From positions 1-32,989 of the forward strand of contig CALFNR010000158.1 of the NCBI GenBank assembly GCA_937903005.1: a stretch of DNA of 32,989 nt, in the 5' to 3' direction. The position numbers and the translations under genes were made by a program. Of this stretch, positions 24,141-30,697 are shown one piece after another; position 1 is the stretch's first letter; the number at the start of each line of letters is the position of its first letter. The notes below the pieces were generated by a model, which ran no database searches, had not been told where the DNA came from, and worked only from the letters and a program-made list of their open reading frames with translations. The stretch comes from Clostridium_AI sp002297865. GTDB taxonomy: Bacteria > Bacillota > Clostridia > Lachnospirales > Lachnospiraceae.

Positions 24141-25739
24141 ATGAATAATAAAAGTGGTTATTTTCAAGTAGTGCAGAAAGAAGACGGCACATATTTAAAA
24201 ATTTTCCCACCAGTTGGAAGTGGAGAAAGAATTAAAATTGAGGAAATTAAAAAGTATTTAGATAATTGTGGTGTAAAAGAATATAAACTTACTGATGTTA
24301 ATAGCTATTTGTACAGTGATAATGTGCATGAAGTAAAAATTTCGGATAAGGTTTGCTGGGCAATTTCTGAACGCCTAGAAGTTTTTCATGATAAGAGTCG
24401 TCTAGTTGGTGCGGTGCGTTTTTATCCACCATCAACCAATGGAAAATTGTTAGAAAAGAAAGATATTATTGATGAAATAAAACGTAAAGGTATTGTATAT
24501 GGCATTGTGGAAGAGAATATAGATCAGTTTTTAAGTAATCGAGTTTACTGCACGAATATTTATGTGGCTAAGGCTACATTGCCAATAGAGGGAAAAGATG
24601 CTGTTATTGAATATTTTTTTAATACAGAAATAACATCGAAACCAAAACTAAATGAAGATGGAAGTGTAGATTTCCATCGATTGGATAACATGAGTAAAGT
24701 AAAAGAAGGTGAATTACTTGCACGCTTAACAGTAGCAGATAGAGGCAAGCCTGGAACTGATATTATGGGTGCGAGTATCATGCCGAAACGAGTGAAAGCC
24801 AAAGTTTTGAAAAAAACACAATATACAAAACTGTCAGATGACGGACTAGAGTTATACAGTGCAGTTTCTGGTCATGTCACGTTGGTAGATGATAAAGTCT
24901 TTGTCTCAGATGTGTTTGAGGTTGCGGCCGATGTAGATGCATCAACAGGAGACATTGATTACGATGGAAATGTCCTAGTTAGAGGAAATGTGAGAACGGG
25001 ATACACTGTTCGAGCAAAAGGTAATATTATTGTAAATGGAGTTGTAGAAGGTGCTACGTTGATAGCAGAAGGGGAAATTGTTCTAAAACGTGGAATTCAA
25101 GGAATGAATCGAGGCGTTTTGCAGGCAAATGGAAATATTATTACAAAATTCATCGAAAATTCAACCGTAAAGTCTGGCGCAACAATTTCAACTGAGGCTA
25201 TCTTACATAGCAAAATAGAGGCAAAGAATGAAATTATTGTCGGAGGAAAAAGAGGGTTAGTTACAGGTGGTGAGTTAAAGGCGGGGGCAAATATCTCGCT
25301 TAAGATTGCAGGTTCCACAATGGGAACTGCTACTGTGCTCGAAGTGGGTATTGATCCTGTAATGAGTGAACGCTATCATGAGGTTGAAAAGAGAATTGAT
25401 GAACTTAAGAAAGAGCAGAATCAATTGGAGCAGGCATTCCAGCTATTAAAGAAAAAGGTAATGCAAGGTGCAAAACTTCCAGCAGATAAAATTGTATTCA
25501 TAAAAGCAATCCCAGTTAAATTAAAGGCTTATGAGGAAGAAATGGAACAATTGCTAGACGAGTATTTAACATTAAAAGAAGCGCTGGATGAGGTAAATAA
25601 AGGGACAATTGAAGTCCAAAATATGATTTATCCAGGAGTAAAGCTTATGATATCAAATCTGGTTTATTTTATCCGAACAGAAGAACATCATTGTCGTTAC
25701 TTTAAATGTGATGGGGAAGTGAAAAGCAGTTTCTTATAA
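24141..25739 (+). CDS. FapA/DUF342 family protein
   Basis: 532 residues. The N-terminal third is a mixed alpha/beta domain (about 1-170). The middle has the glycine- and valine-rich repeating strands of a DUF342/FapA beta-solenoid (about 190-400), with motifs such as VEVAADVDASTGDIDYDGNV-like and VRGNVRTGYTVRAKGNIIVN. A coiled coil (about 413-486, EKRIDELKKEQNQLEQAFQL) and a short C-terminal segment follow. FapA proteins are polymerising or scaffold-type cytoplasmic proteins of uncertain role; related proteins occur next to flagellar genes in Clostridia. AGGTGAAGG precedes ATG 24141, 30 bases after sigD. Family call is good, function unknown. Confidence 0.82.
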   Translation: MNNKSGYFQVVQKEDGTYLKIFPPVGSGERIKIEEIKKYLDNCGVKEYKLTDVNSYLYSDNVHEVKISDKVCWAISERLEVFHDKSRLVGAVRFYPPSTNGKLLEKKDIIDEIKRKGIVYGIVEENIDQFLSNRVYCTNIYVAKATLPIEGKDAVIEYFFNTEITSKPKLNEDGSVDFHRLDNMSKVKEGELLARLTVADRGKPGTDIMGASIMPKRVKAKVLKKTQYTKLSDDGLELYSAVSGHVTLVDDKVFVSDVFEVAADVDASTGDIDYDGNVLVRGNVRTGYTVRAKGNIIVNGVVEGATLIAEGEIVLKRGIQGMNRGVLQANGNIITKFIENSTVKSGATISTEAILHSKIEAKNEIIVGGKRGLVTGGELKAGANISLKIAGSTMGTATVLEVGIDPVMSERYHEVEKRIDELKKEQNQLEQAFQLLKKKVMQGAKLPADKIVFIKAIPVKLKAYEEEMEQLLDEYLTLKEALDEVNKGTIEVQNMIYPGVKLMISNLVYFIRTEEHHCRYFKCDGEVKSSFL

Positions 25740-25758
25740 ATAAAAAGGAAGTGGTTGT

Positions 25759-26073
25759 ATGCCAATTAGGCCGATAGATGTGTTTACGATGCCGCCAAAG
25801 TCACAGGAAACATCACAATTGCAGAAAAGCAATATGGATCGAGCTACCAATGGCGAGTATGTAGCCAATCAGCAGTTTCAAGATAAAGTTAACCGGAACA
25901 TGCAGAAAACGGTTCATGCGAAAGACAAAGAAGAAAATGGTTTTCGATTTGATGCAAAGGAAAAGGGGCAAAATGAGTATCAAGATAATCGAAAACGGAA
26001 AAATGAGAAACCGAAAGAAACAAAGTCAAGGCTGCCAAAAATGAATGGCAGTTCCTTTGATATTTCGATTTAG
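25759..26073 (+). CDS. Small polar protein of the flagellar operon tail
   Basis: 104 residues, unrecognised apart from the start MPIRPIDVFTMPPKSQE, which I associate with a small conserved protein at this operon position in Lachnospiraceae. The rest is highly charged (K/E/N/Q-rich) and probably disordered, ending RLPKMNGSSFDISI. No membrane helix, signal peptide or catalytic motif is visible. AAAAAGGAAGTGGTTGT precedes ATG 25759. No function is proposed. Confidence 0.75.
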   Translation: MPIRPIDVFTMPPKSQETSQLQKSNMDRATNGEYVANQQFQDKVNRNMQKTVHAKDKEENGFRFDAKEKGQNEYQDNRKRKNEKPKETKSRLPKMNGSSFDISI

Positions 26074-26108
26074 AACTGAATGATAAAGTATAATTTTGGA
26101 GTAGAAAA

Positions 26109-26795
26109 ATGCAAGGATTTTATGTATTATTAATTATCCTGGGGATCATTTGTGTGATCCTCAGTTTTATGTTAGCAGAAAAACTAGATGGGAAAAGTGT
26201 ACAGGGGGATTTTGATATTTCTGAAAACGTGCTGAAAACTTTTCTTGAGAAGAATGAAGAAAATTTGGATCAGGCAATTATTTCTCATGTTGAGCGAACA
26301 AAAGAAGCTGCACTGGAAGAAACAACAAAGGCATTGAATCGCTTAACCAATGAAAAGATAATGGCAGTCGATGAATTTTCAGATAGTGTTTTAGAGAAAA
26401 TCAGCCAGAATCATTCAGAAGTTATTTTCCTGTACAACATGCTCAACGAGAAAGAACGAGAACTTAAGGAACTGGTTGCTTCTGTTAATCAGGCTGCAAA
26501 TAAAAGTATTGCAAAGAACAAAAAGCCTCAAAATGCCATAGAAGAACAAAAGCAGAGCCATGAAGAAAAAAGAGGGCCAGCATCGAAGTCATCGAGTAAA
26601 AAAGCAGAATCAGCATCTAAGAATCGAGAGATTGAGTTAACTGAGCAGGAAAAGGAAAAAGAAGCTCACACAAGAGAAGAAATTCTTGGTTTATACGAAC
26701 AGGGACTTTCCGTTACAGATATAGCGAAAAAGCTTAAAATGGGAAAAGGAGAAATTAAGTTAATAATTGATTTGTATCAAGGAGCAAGAAGATGA
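26109..26795 (+). CDS. DUF6115-like membrane/HTH protein in the SwrB position
   Basis: 228 residues. A single N-terminal membrane helix (about 3-23) is followed by a charged helical, coiled-coil-prone region and an S/K-rich disordered stretch. The C-terminal helix-turn-helix-like element of about 40 residues reads EEILGLYEQGLSVTDIAKKL and then KMGKGEIKLIIDLY. This layout and its position between sigD and rpsB resemble Bacillus subtilis SwrB, which promotes flagellar basal body maturation. That link is by architecture and synteny, not proven homology. The last bases ATGA overlap the next gene by four bases. Confidence 0.75.
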   Translation: MQGFYVLLIILGIICVILSFMLAEKLDGKSVQGDFDISENVLKTFLEKNEENLDQAIISHVERTKEAALEETTKALNRLTNEKIMAVDEFSDSVLEKISQNHSEVIFLYNMLNEKERELKELVASVNQAANKSIAKNKKPQNAIEEQKQSHEEKRGPASKSSSKKAESASKNREIELTEQEKEKEAHTREEILGLYEQGLSVTDIAKKLKMGKGEIKLIIDLYQGARR

Positions 26796-27337
26796 AAGTA
26801 AAGTATTTTTTAAGAGGATTAGGAATAGGAATTCTTGTTACCACTTTGCTTTTATTCGTAGGTGCAAGAAAAAATGTTCAGAGTAGTATGACAGATGAGC
26901 AGATAATTCAGCGGGCAAAACAACTGGGAATGTTGACGAAGGATGAAGTGAGTGATTATAAGATGGATCAGAATCTTGATAATTTGAAAGAAACAATCAA
27001 TGCATCCACTAGTCCAGAGCCTTCAAAAAAGCCTGAAGTATCAGAAAAGGCAGAACCAAGTGAACGAAAAACAGACGCTTCTGTTTCACCTGTTAAGAAA
27101 CCTGAGAAAAAAAAGGATAAAGAGAAAAAAGAAGCAGAAACCATTTCCATAAAGATAGAACCAGGAATGGTTTCCCAGTCAATTGCAAGATATTTGTATC
27201 AAAAAAATGTAATCGGCAGTGCAACTGATTTTAACAAATATATGCAGGAACATGATGTGGCAGAAAAACTTAGAGCAGGAGAATTTGAAATTCCAAAAGA
27301 TGCAACCTATGAAGAAATTGTTGAAATAATTACTTAA
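26792..27337 (+). CDS. MltG/YceG-like protein lacking the transglycosylase domain
   Basis: 181 residues. A basic N-terminus and membrane helix (about 6-24) lead to a P/K/E/S-rich wall-spanning linker (about 70-115). The C-terminal domain (about 116-181) reads SIKIEPGMVSQSIARYLYQK, NVIGSATDFNKYMQ and LRAGEFEIPKDATYEEIVEI. That pattern (substrate-binding LysM-like part) occurs at the N-terminal side of MltG endolytic transglycosylases. The catalytic domain with its glutamate is absent and the gene simply ends there, so enzyme activity is not expected. It overlaps the preceding gene by ATGA and is the last gene before the rpsB promoter. Confidence 0.75.
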   Translation: MKVKYFLRGLGIGILVTTLLLFVGARKNVQSSMTDEQIIQRAKQLGMLTKDEVSDYKMDQNLDNLKETINASTSPEPSKKPEVSEKAEPSERKTDASVSPVKKPEKKKDKEKKEAETISIKIEPGMVSQSIARYLYQKNVIGSATDFNKYMQEHDVAEKLRAGEFEIPKDATYEEIVEIIT

Positions 27338-27350
27338 TTGAAAATAGGAC

Positions 27351-27379
27351 TTGCTTTGCGTTGCAATTTATAGTATAAT
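27351..27379 (+). promoter_or_regulatory. Sigma-A-type promoter for rpsB-tsf
   Basis: TTGCTT (27351-27356) and TATAAT (27374-27379) are spaced by exactly 17 bases in the gap after the last flagellar-operon gene. The -10 region TTTATAGTATAAT is identical over 13 bases to that of the fliM promoter. The predicted RNA start is near 27385. Confidence 0.75.
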
Positions 27380-27384
27380 TTCAA

Positions 27385-27488
27385 ATTGTGAGAAAAATTA
27401 CACGCATGCGGATTTTTATGTCTGTGCCCTATGTGGTTGGCGTAAAAAAAAGAAGCATACGGAAGTATAACAAAATGGAGGTATAACG
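27385..27488 (+). promoter_or_regulatory. rpsB leader with possible S2 autoregulatory structure
   Basis: About 100 untranslated bases lie between the predicted start and rpsB. Visible pairings are TTAC..GC (27400-27407) with GCGTAA (27440-27445), leaving a two-base bulge, and ATAC (27457-27460) with GTAT (27465-27468) around a GGAA tetraloop just before the ribosome binding site. Ribosomal protein leaders are often bound by their own product. I cannot match this to a named leader family, and the pairings are short. Confidence 0.35.
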
Positions 27489-28229
27489 ATGAGCGTTATT
27501 TCAATGAAACAATTATTGGAAGCTGGTGTACATTTTGGACATCAGACAAGAAGATGGAACCCTAAGATGGCTCCTTACATTTATACAGAAAGAAATGGTA
27601 TCTACATTATCGATTTACAGAAATCTGTAGGTAAAGTTGATGAAGCTTACAATGCTATCAAGGATATCGTTGCAGACGGTGGTACTGTACTTTTCGTTGG
27701 TACTAAGAAACAGGCTCAGGATTCTGTTAAGTCTGAAGCTGAAAGATGTGGAATGTACTACGTTAACGAAAGATGGTTAGGTGGTATGTTAACAAACTTC
27801 AAAACTATCCAGGGTAGAATTAATAGATTAAAACAAATCGAAACAATGTCTGAAGATGGTACATTTGATGTATTACCTAAGAAAGAAGTTATCGAATTAA
27901 AGAAAGAATGGGCTAAGCTTGAAAAGAACCTTGGCGGTATCAAGAACATGAAGAAGATCCCAGATGCTATTTTCGTTGTTGACCCTAAGAAAGAAAGAAT
28001 CTGTATTCAAGAAGCACACTCTTTAGGAATTCCTCTAATCGGTATCGCTGATACTAACTGTGACCCAGAAGAATTAGACTATGTAATCCCAGGTAATGAT
28101 GATGCAATCCGTGCGGTAAAATTAATCGTTGCTAAAATGGCAGATGCTGTTATCGAAGCAAACCAAGGTGCTTCTATGGAAGAAGCTTCAGTTGTTGCAG
28201 CTGAAACAACAGAAGAAACTGCTGAATAA
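27489..28229 (+). CDS. rpsB: 30S ribosomal protein S2
   Basis: 246 residues, normal length. It begins MSVISMKQLLEAGVHFGHQT and contains RRWNPKMAPYIYTERNGIYI, NERWLGGMLTNFKTI and PDAIFVVDPKKERICIQEA, all S2 signatures. The C-terminal 20 residues are an acidic E/A/T tail common in Firmicutes. ATGGAGGTATAACG precedes ATG 27489. It is paired with tsf, as in nearly all bacteria. The codon use is more biased than in the flagellar genes, as expected for high expression. Confidence 0.98.
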   Translation: MSVISMKQLLEAGVHFGHQTRRWNPKMAPYIYTERNGIYIIDLQKSVGKVDEAYNAIKDIVADGGTVLFVGTKKQAQDSVKSEAERCGMYYVNERWLGGMLTNFKTIQGRINRLKQIETMSEDGTFDVLPKKEVIELKKEWAKLEKNLGGIKNMKKIPDAIFVVDPKKERICIQEAHSLGIPLIGIADTNCDPEELDYVIPGNDDAIRAVKLIVAKMADAVIEANQGASMEEASVVAAETTEETAE

Positions 28230-28284
28230 TTTCTAATCATTCGAGTAAAAAATATTTGAATAAAGAATATCGGAGGGAATAGAT

Positions 28285-29217
28285 ATGGCTATCACAGCTT
28301 CAATGGTTAAAGAGTTAAGAGAAATGACTGGCGCAGGTATGATGGATTGTAAAAAAGCATTATCTGCTACAGAAGGTGATATGGACAAAGCAGTTGAGTT
28401 CTTAAGAGAAAACGGTCTTGCTAAAGCTGAGAAAAAAGCAGGAAGAATCGCTGCTGAAGGTATCGTTGCTACTAACATTTCCGCTGACGGAAAAGTTGCA
28501 GCTATCGTAGAAGTAAACAGTGAAACAGACTTCGTTGCTAAAAATGATACATTCAAAGATTTCGTTGCTGATGTTGCAGCTCAGGTTGCAGCTAACGATT
28601 ATGCAGATGTTGACGCTTTATTAGCAGATACATGGGCTAAAGATACTACTAAGACAGTAAAAGAACAATTAGCTTCCATGGTTGCAACAATTGGTGAAAA
28701 CATGAACATCAGAAGATTTGCAAAAATCGTTGCAAACGAAGGTGTTGTAGCTTCTTATATCCACGCTGGTGGTAAAATCGGTGTTGTAGTAGAAGCAAAA
28801 ACAGATTCTAACAGCGATGCTGTTCAAGAATGTTTAAAGAACGTTGCAATGCAAGTTGCAGCTTTAAATGCAAAATACACAAGTGATGCTGAAGTAGATC
28901 AAGACTACATCGCTCATGAAAAAGAAATCTTAACTGTACAGGCTAAGAATGAAAAACCAGATGCTAACGATAAGATTATCGAAGGTATGGTTATGGGACG
29001 TATCAAAAAAGAATTAAAAGAAATCTGTCTATTAGATCAGCAATATGTTAAAGCTGAAGATGGAAAACAATCTGTTGGTAAATATGTTGAATCTGTAGCA
29101 AAAGCTAACGGAATCAACTTAGAAATCAAATCTTTCGTTCGTTTTGAAACAGGCGAAGGGTTAGAGAAAAAAGAAGAAAACTTCGCAGAAGAAGTTGCGA
29201 AACAAATGGGTATGTAA
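28285..29217 (+). CDS. tsf: Translation elongation factor Ts
   Basis: 310 residues. The N-terminal UBA-like domain has VKELREMTGAGMMDCKKALS. The EF-Tu contact motif TDFVAKNDTF follows, and a second repeat has ASYIHAGGKIGVVVE; the C-terminal EF-Ts core ends with NFAEEVAKQMGM. EF-Ts recharges EF-Tu with GTP. ATCGGAGGGAATAG precedes ATG 28285, and the 55-base gap from rpsB holds no terminator. It is the last gene before the strong terminator at 29303. Confidence 0.98.
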   Translation: MAITASMVKELREMTGAGMMDCKKALSATEGDMDKAVEFLRENGLAKAEKKAGRIAAEGIVATNISADGKVAAIVEVNSETDFVAKNDTFKDFVADVAAQVAANDYADVDALLADTWAKDTTKTVKEQLASMVATIGENMNIRRFAKIVANEGVVASYIHAGGKIGVVVEAKTDSNSDAVQECLKNVAMQVAALNAKYTSDAEVDQDYIAHEKEILTVQAKNEKPDANDKIIEGMVMGRIKKELKEICLLDQQYVKAEDGKQSVGKYVESVAKANGINLEIKSFVRFETGEGLEKKEENFAEEVAKQMGM

Positions 29218-29302
29218 TTCCCAACATTCGATAAGTTAGAATTTAGCTTGTTGCAAAGTTTAACATAGTCGAAAAAATCAATATATCAAACATCAAACAC
29301 TT

Positions 29303-29336
29303 AAAGGCAGCTAGGCTATTGCTTAGTTGCCTTTTT
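29303..29336 (+). terminator. Intrinsic terminator after tsf
   Basis: A 14-pair stem (29303-29316 with 29321-29334, two G-T wobbles) around the loop TATT is followed by a T-run (29332-29336). It lies 86 bases after the tsf stop. It is the strongest intrinsic terminator in the window and probably ends the fla/che-rpsB-tsf transcription unit. Confidence 0.85.
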
Positions 29337-29382
29337 AACTTATAGGAAAGTCCTCTGCGAGTCCTTCTCTATAAGTTAAAAA
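29332..29382 (+). repeat. 14-bp perfect inverted repeat beside the tsf terminator
   Basis: TTTTTAACTTATAG (29332-29345) is repeated inverted as CTATAAGTTAAAAA (29369-29382). The 23-base centre contains AGTCCT twice, separated by five bases. The left arm includes the T-run of the tsf terminator. The symmetry and AT-rich arms suggest either a second, alternative hairpin or a small dispersed intergenic repeat; the window has only one copy. Confidence 0.6.
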
Positions 29383-29383
29383 A

Positions 29384-29496
29384 GCCCCTAAAAAACAGGG
29401 GCAAGATGCACACGAGCGGGTAAGGAAAATAGTCGCTAAAGTACAGCGACACCCGCTCGGCGTGGCAAAGCGCCTTCTATCTCAAGATTGAGGGGC
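29384..29496 (+). ncRNA. Unrecognised structured RNA element upstream of the MBL gene
   Basis: This gene-free stretch holds consecutive perfect pairings. GCCCCT (29384-29389) pairs with AGGGGC (29397-29402). CGAGCGGGT (29413-29421) pairs with ACCCGCTCG (29451-29459), enclosing a ten-base A-rich bulge and GTCGCT (29432-29437) with AGCGAC (29445-29450). GGCG (29459-29462) pairs with CGCC (29471-29474), and CTCA (29481-29484) with TGAG (29489-29492). A second AGGGGC at 29491-29496 could replace the first as partner of GCCCCT. The GC content is far above the surroundings. No riboswitch or housekeeping RNA known to me matches. No clear promoter is visible. Confidence 0.5.
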
Positions 29497-29505
29497 AGGG
29501 AGGTT

Positions 29506-29527
29506 AGAGTGTGGAAGACACTTTTTT
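29506..29527 (+). terminator. Short terminator-like hairpin before the MBL gene
   Basis: AGTGT (29508-29512) pairs with ACACT (29518-29522) around GGAAG, and six T bases follow (29522-29527). Only four bases later is the AGGAGG ribosome binding site of the next gene. A terminator between a structured leader and a start codon is the arrangement of attenuators and riboswitches. The stem is short, so strength is uncertain. Confidence 0.55.
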
Positions 29528-29542
29528 AAGAGGAGGAAAAGC

Positions 29543-30433
29543 GTGAAAACAAAGCATGTACTTAGTGTACTAGTCGGCATATTAATTGTATTTGTTATCA
29601 TATGGGTTCTGTATAGTAGACTTTATAGTAAACCTGAGAGTGAATTAAAATTAATGAATCAAAATCAAAGAAATCATGAGGTATCTGTTGTATTTATCAA
29701 TGCTGGAAGGGCAGATTCTATCCTCGTACAGATAGACGGACATTCGTTTTTAATAGACACAGGTTTGAAAAGTTCTGCATCAAAAATCAAAGAGGTACTG
29801 AATAAGTATAGGGTTAATAAGTTAGATGCTGTATTTTTAACACATCAGCACCATGATCATATCGGAGGATTAAAAAAAATAGCTAAGAATTATAGAATTG
29901 ATAAAATATATGCTGCTAAACTTTCAATAAGAGACGAAAATAATCAAAATAAAATTGATAAAACTGCGAATAAGCTGAATATAACTTTAGCAACATTAGT
30001 TTTTTCGGAACGTGTAAAATTAGTTGAGGATGTATATATGGAGGTTCTTGGTCCGATAGAATTAAATGAGAAGGATGATAATGATAATTCTTTAGTGTTG
30101 CGCATGTTTGTAAATGGAAGAACATTTCTTTTCACCGGTGACATGCAATTTGCAGAAGAAAAGACACTTATGGACAAGAAAGTGGATGTTTCAGCCGATG
30201 TATATAAAATGAGCAATCACGGGAACCCAGATGCAACTTTGAAGGAATTTGCAAAGAAAGTATCTCCATTGCATGCAATTGTAACCACAGATACAAAAAA
30301 GGATAAAGATTCAGCCAATAAAATGGTGTTATCCTTTTTTGATAAATCAAAAATTTACTTAACACAGGATTATGAATTAGGAGTTTTGGTTACTGTAAAT
30401 GCAGCAGGTAAAATTAAAGTAAAAGAGGCATAA
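29543..30433 (+). CDS. Membrane-anchored ComEC-like metallo-beta-lactamase fold hydrolase
   Basis: 296 residues from GTG 29543, with GAGGAGGAAAAGC upstream. One N-terminal membrane helix (about 5-24) places the rest outside the cell. The domain has the metal motif THQHHDHIGG (H101, H103, D105, H106), the later FTGDM aspartate and KMSNHGN near the end. This is the order found in the soluble C-terminal domain of ComEC/Rec2 and in free-standing relatives. The first motif is NAGRADSILVQIDG rather than the usual D-V-G-Q-G-D form. Substrate unknown; a phosphoesterase or nuclease is possible. The gene is preceded by the structured element at 29384 and seems to start a new unit. Confidence 0.85.
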   Translation: MKTKHVLSVLVGILIVFVIIWVLYSRLYSKPESELKLMNQNQRNHEVSVVFINAGRADSILVQIDGHSFLIDTGLKSSASKIKEVLNKYRVNKLDAVFLTHQHHDHIGGLKKIAKNYRIDKIYAAKLSIRDENNQNKIDKTANKLNITLATLVFSERVKLVEDVYMEVLGPIELNEKDDNDNSLVLRMFVNGRTFLFTGDMQFAEEKTLMDKKVDVSADVYKMSNHGNPDATLKEFAKKVSPLHAIVTTDTKKDKDSANKMVLSFFDKSKIYLTQDYELGVLVTVNAAGKIKVKEA

Positions 30434-30449
30434 GCTTAAGGAGGGCAAG

Positions 30450-30604
30450 GTGAAGCTGACTACATTGTGCTATATCGAGAAAGAAAATAAGTATTTGTAC
30501 TTATTTACAGCGGACCAATTCACAGGTGAGTAAAAAAAACTGTAAAGCTAGAATATAATGAGGATAGGCTGTTGAAATCTGATATTAAAGTATGGAAATT
30601 TTAA
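30450..30604 (+). pseudogene. Decayed NUDIX hydrolase (MutT/8-oxo-dGTPase type)
   Basis: Three pieces of one family can be read in order. GTG 30450, with AAGGAGGGCAAG upstream, opens MKLTTLCYIEKENKYL, the usual start of clostridial NUDIX hydrolases. This is fused directly to YLFTADQFTGE, normally found about 80-90 residues later, then a TAA (30531-30533). In another frame, 30539-30604 reads VKLEYNEDRLLKSDIKVWKF and stop, resembling the C-terminal FFSLKL-type end. The Nudix box (GX5EX7REUXEEXGU) is missing. The remaining 155 bases compare with about 450-480 for an intact gene. At least two deletions and a frame change have occurred. The comparison is from memory of the family. Confidence 0.7.
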
Positions 30605-30621
30605 ATTTTTAGGGATACTGC

Positions 30622-30650
30622 TTGTATGTGACTTATTTCAGTGATAAAAT
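30622..30650 (+). promoter_or_regulatory. Candidate promoter of the polysaccharide locus
   Basis: TTGTAT (30622-30627) and TAAAAT (30645-30650) are separated by 17 bases, 48 bases before the Wzz-like gene. The match is weaker than the fliM and rpsB promoters. It is the best-spaced candidate I found by eye between the NUDIX remnant and the gene. Confidence 0.45.
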
Positions 30651-30697
30651 AAGAAAGATCGAAATTCATATAAAAAAGTAGAATAAGGGGGAATAGC

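Noticed and set aside
26089..26094. TATAAT just before the SwrB-position gene
   Set aside because: No reasonable -35 box lies 16-18 bases upstream and it is only 15 bases from the start codon, so it is likely chance in AT-rich DNA.
29384..29496. Assignment of the structured region to a known riboswitch, SRP RNA, tmRNA, 6S RNA or CRISPR element
   Set aside because: None of the core motifs I know for these RNAs is present, and there are no repeated spacers, so it is left as unrecognised.
30450..30533. 27-residue small gene with good ribosome binding site
   Set aside because: Its two halves match separate parts of NUDIX hydrolases, and the C-terminal part follows in another frame, so a decayed gene explains it better than a real micro-protein.
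30554..30559. TATAAT inside the NUDIX remnant as promoter for the Wzz-like gene
   Set aside because: No matching -35 at proper distance, and it is explained as part of the former coding sequence (codons for Glu-Tyr-Asn).
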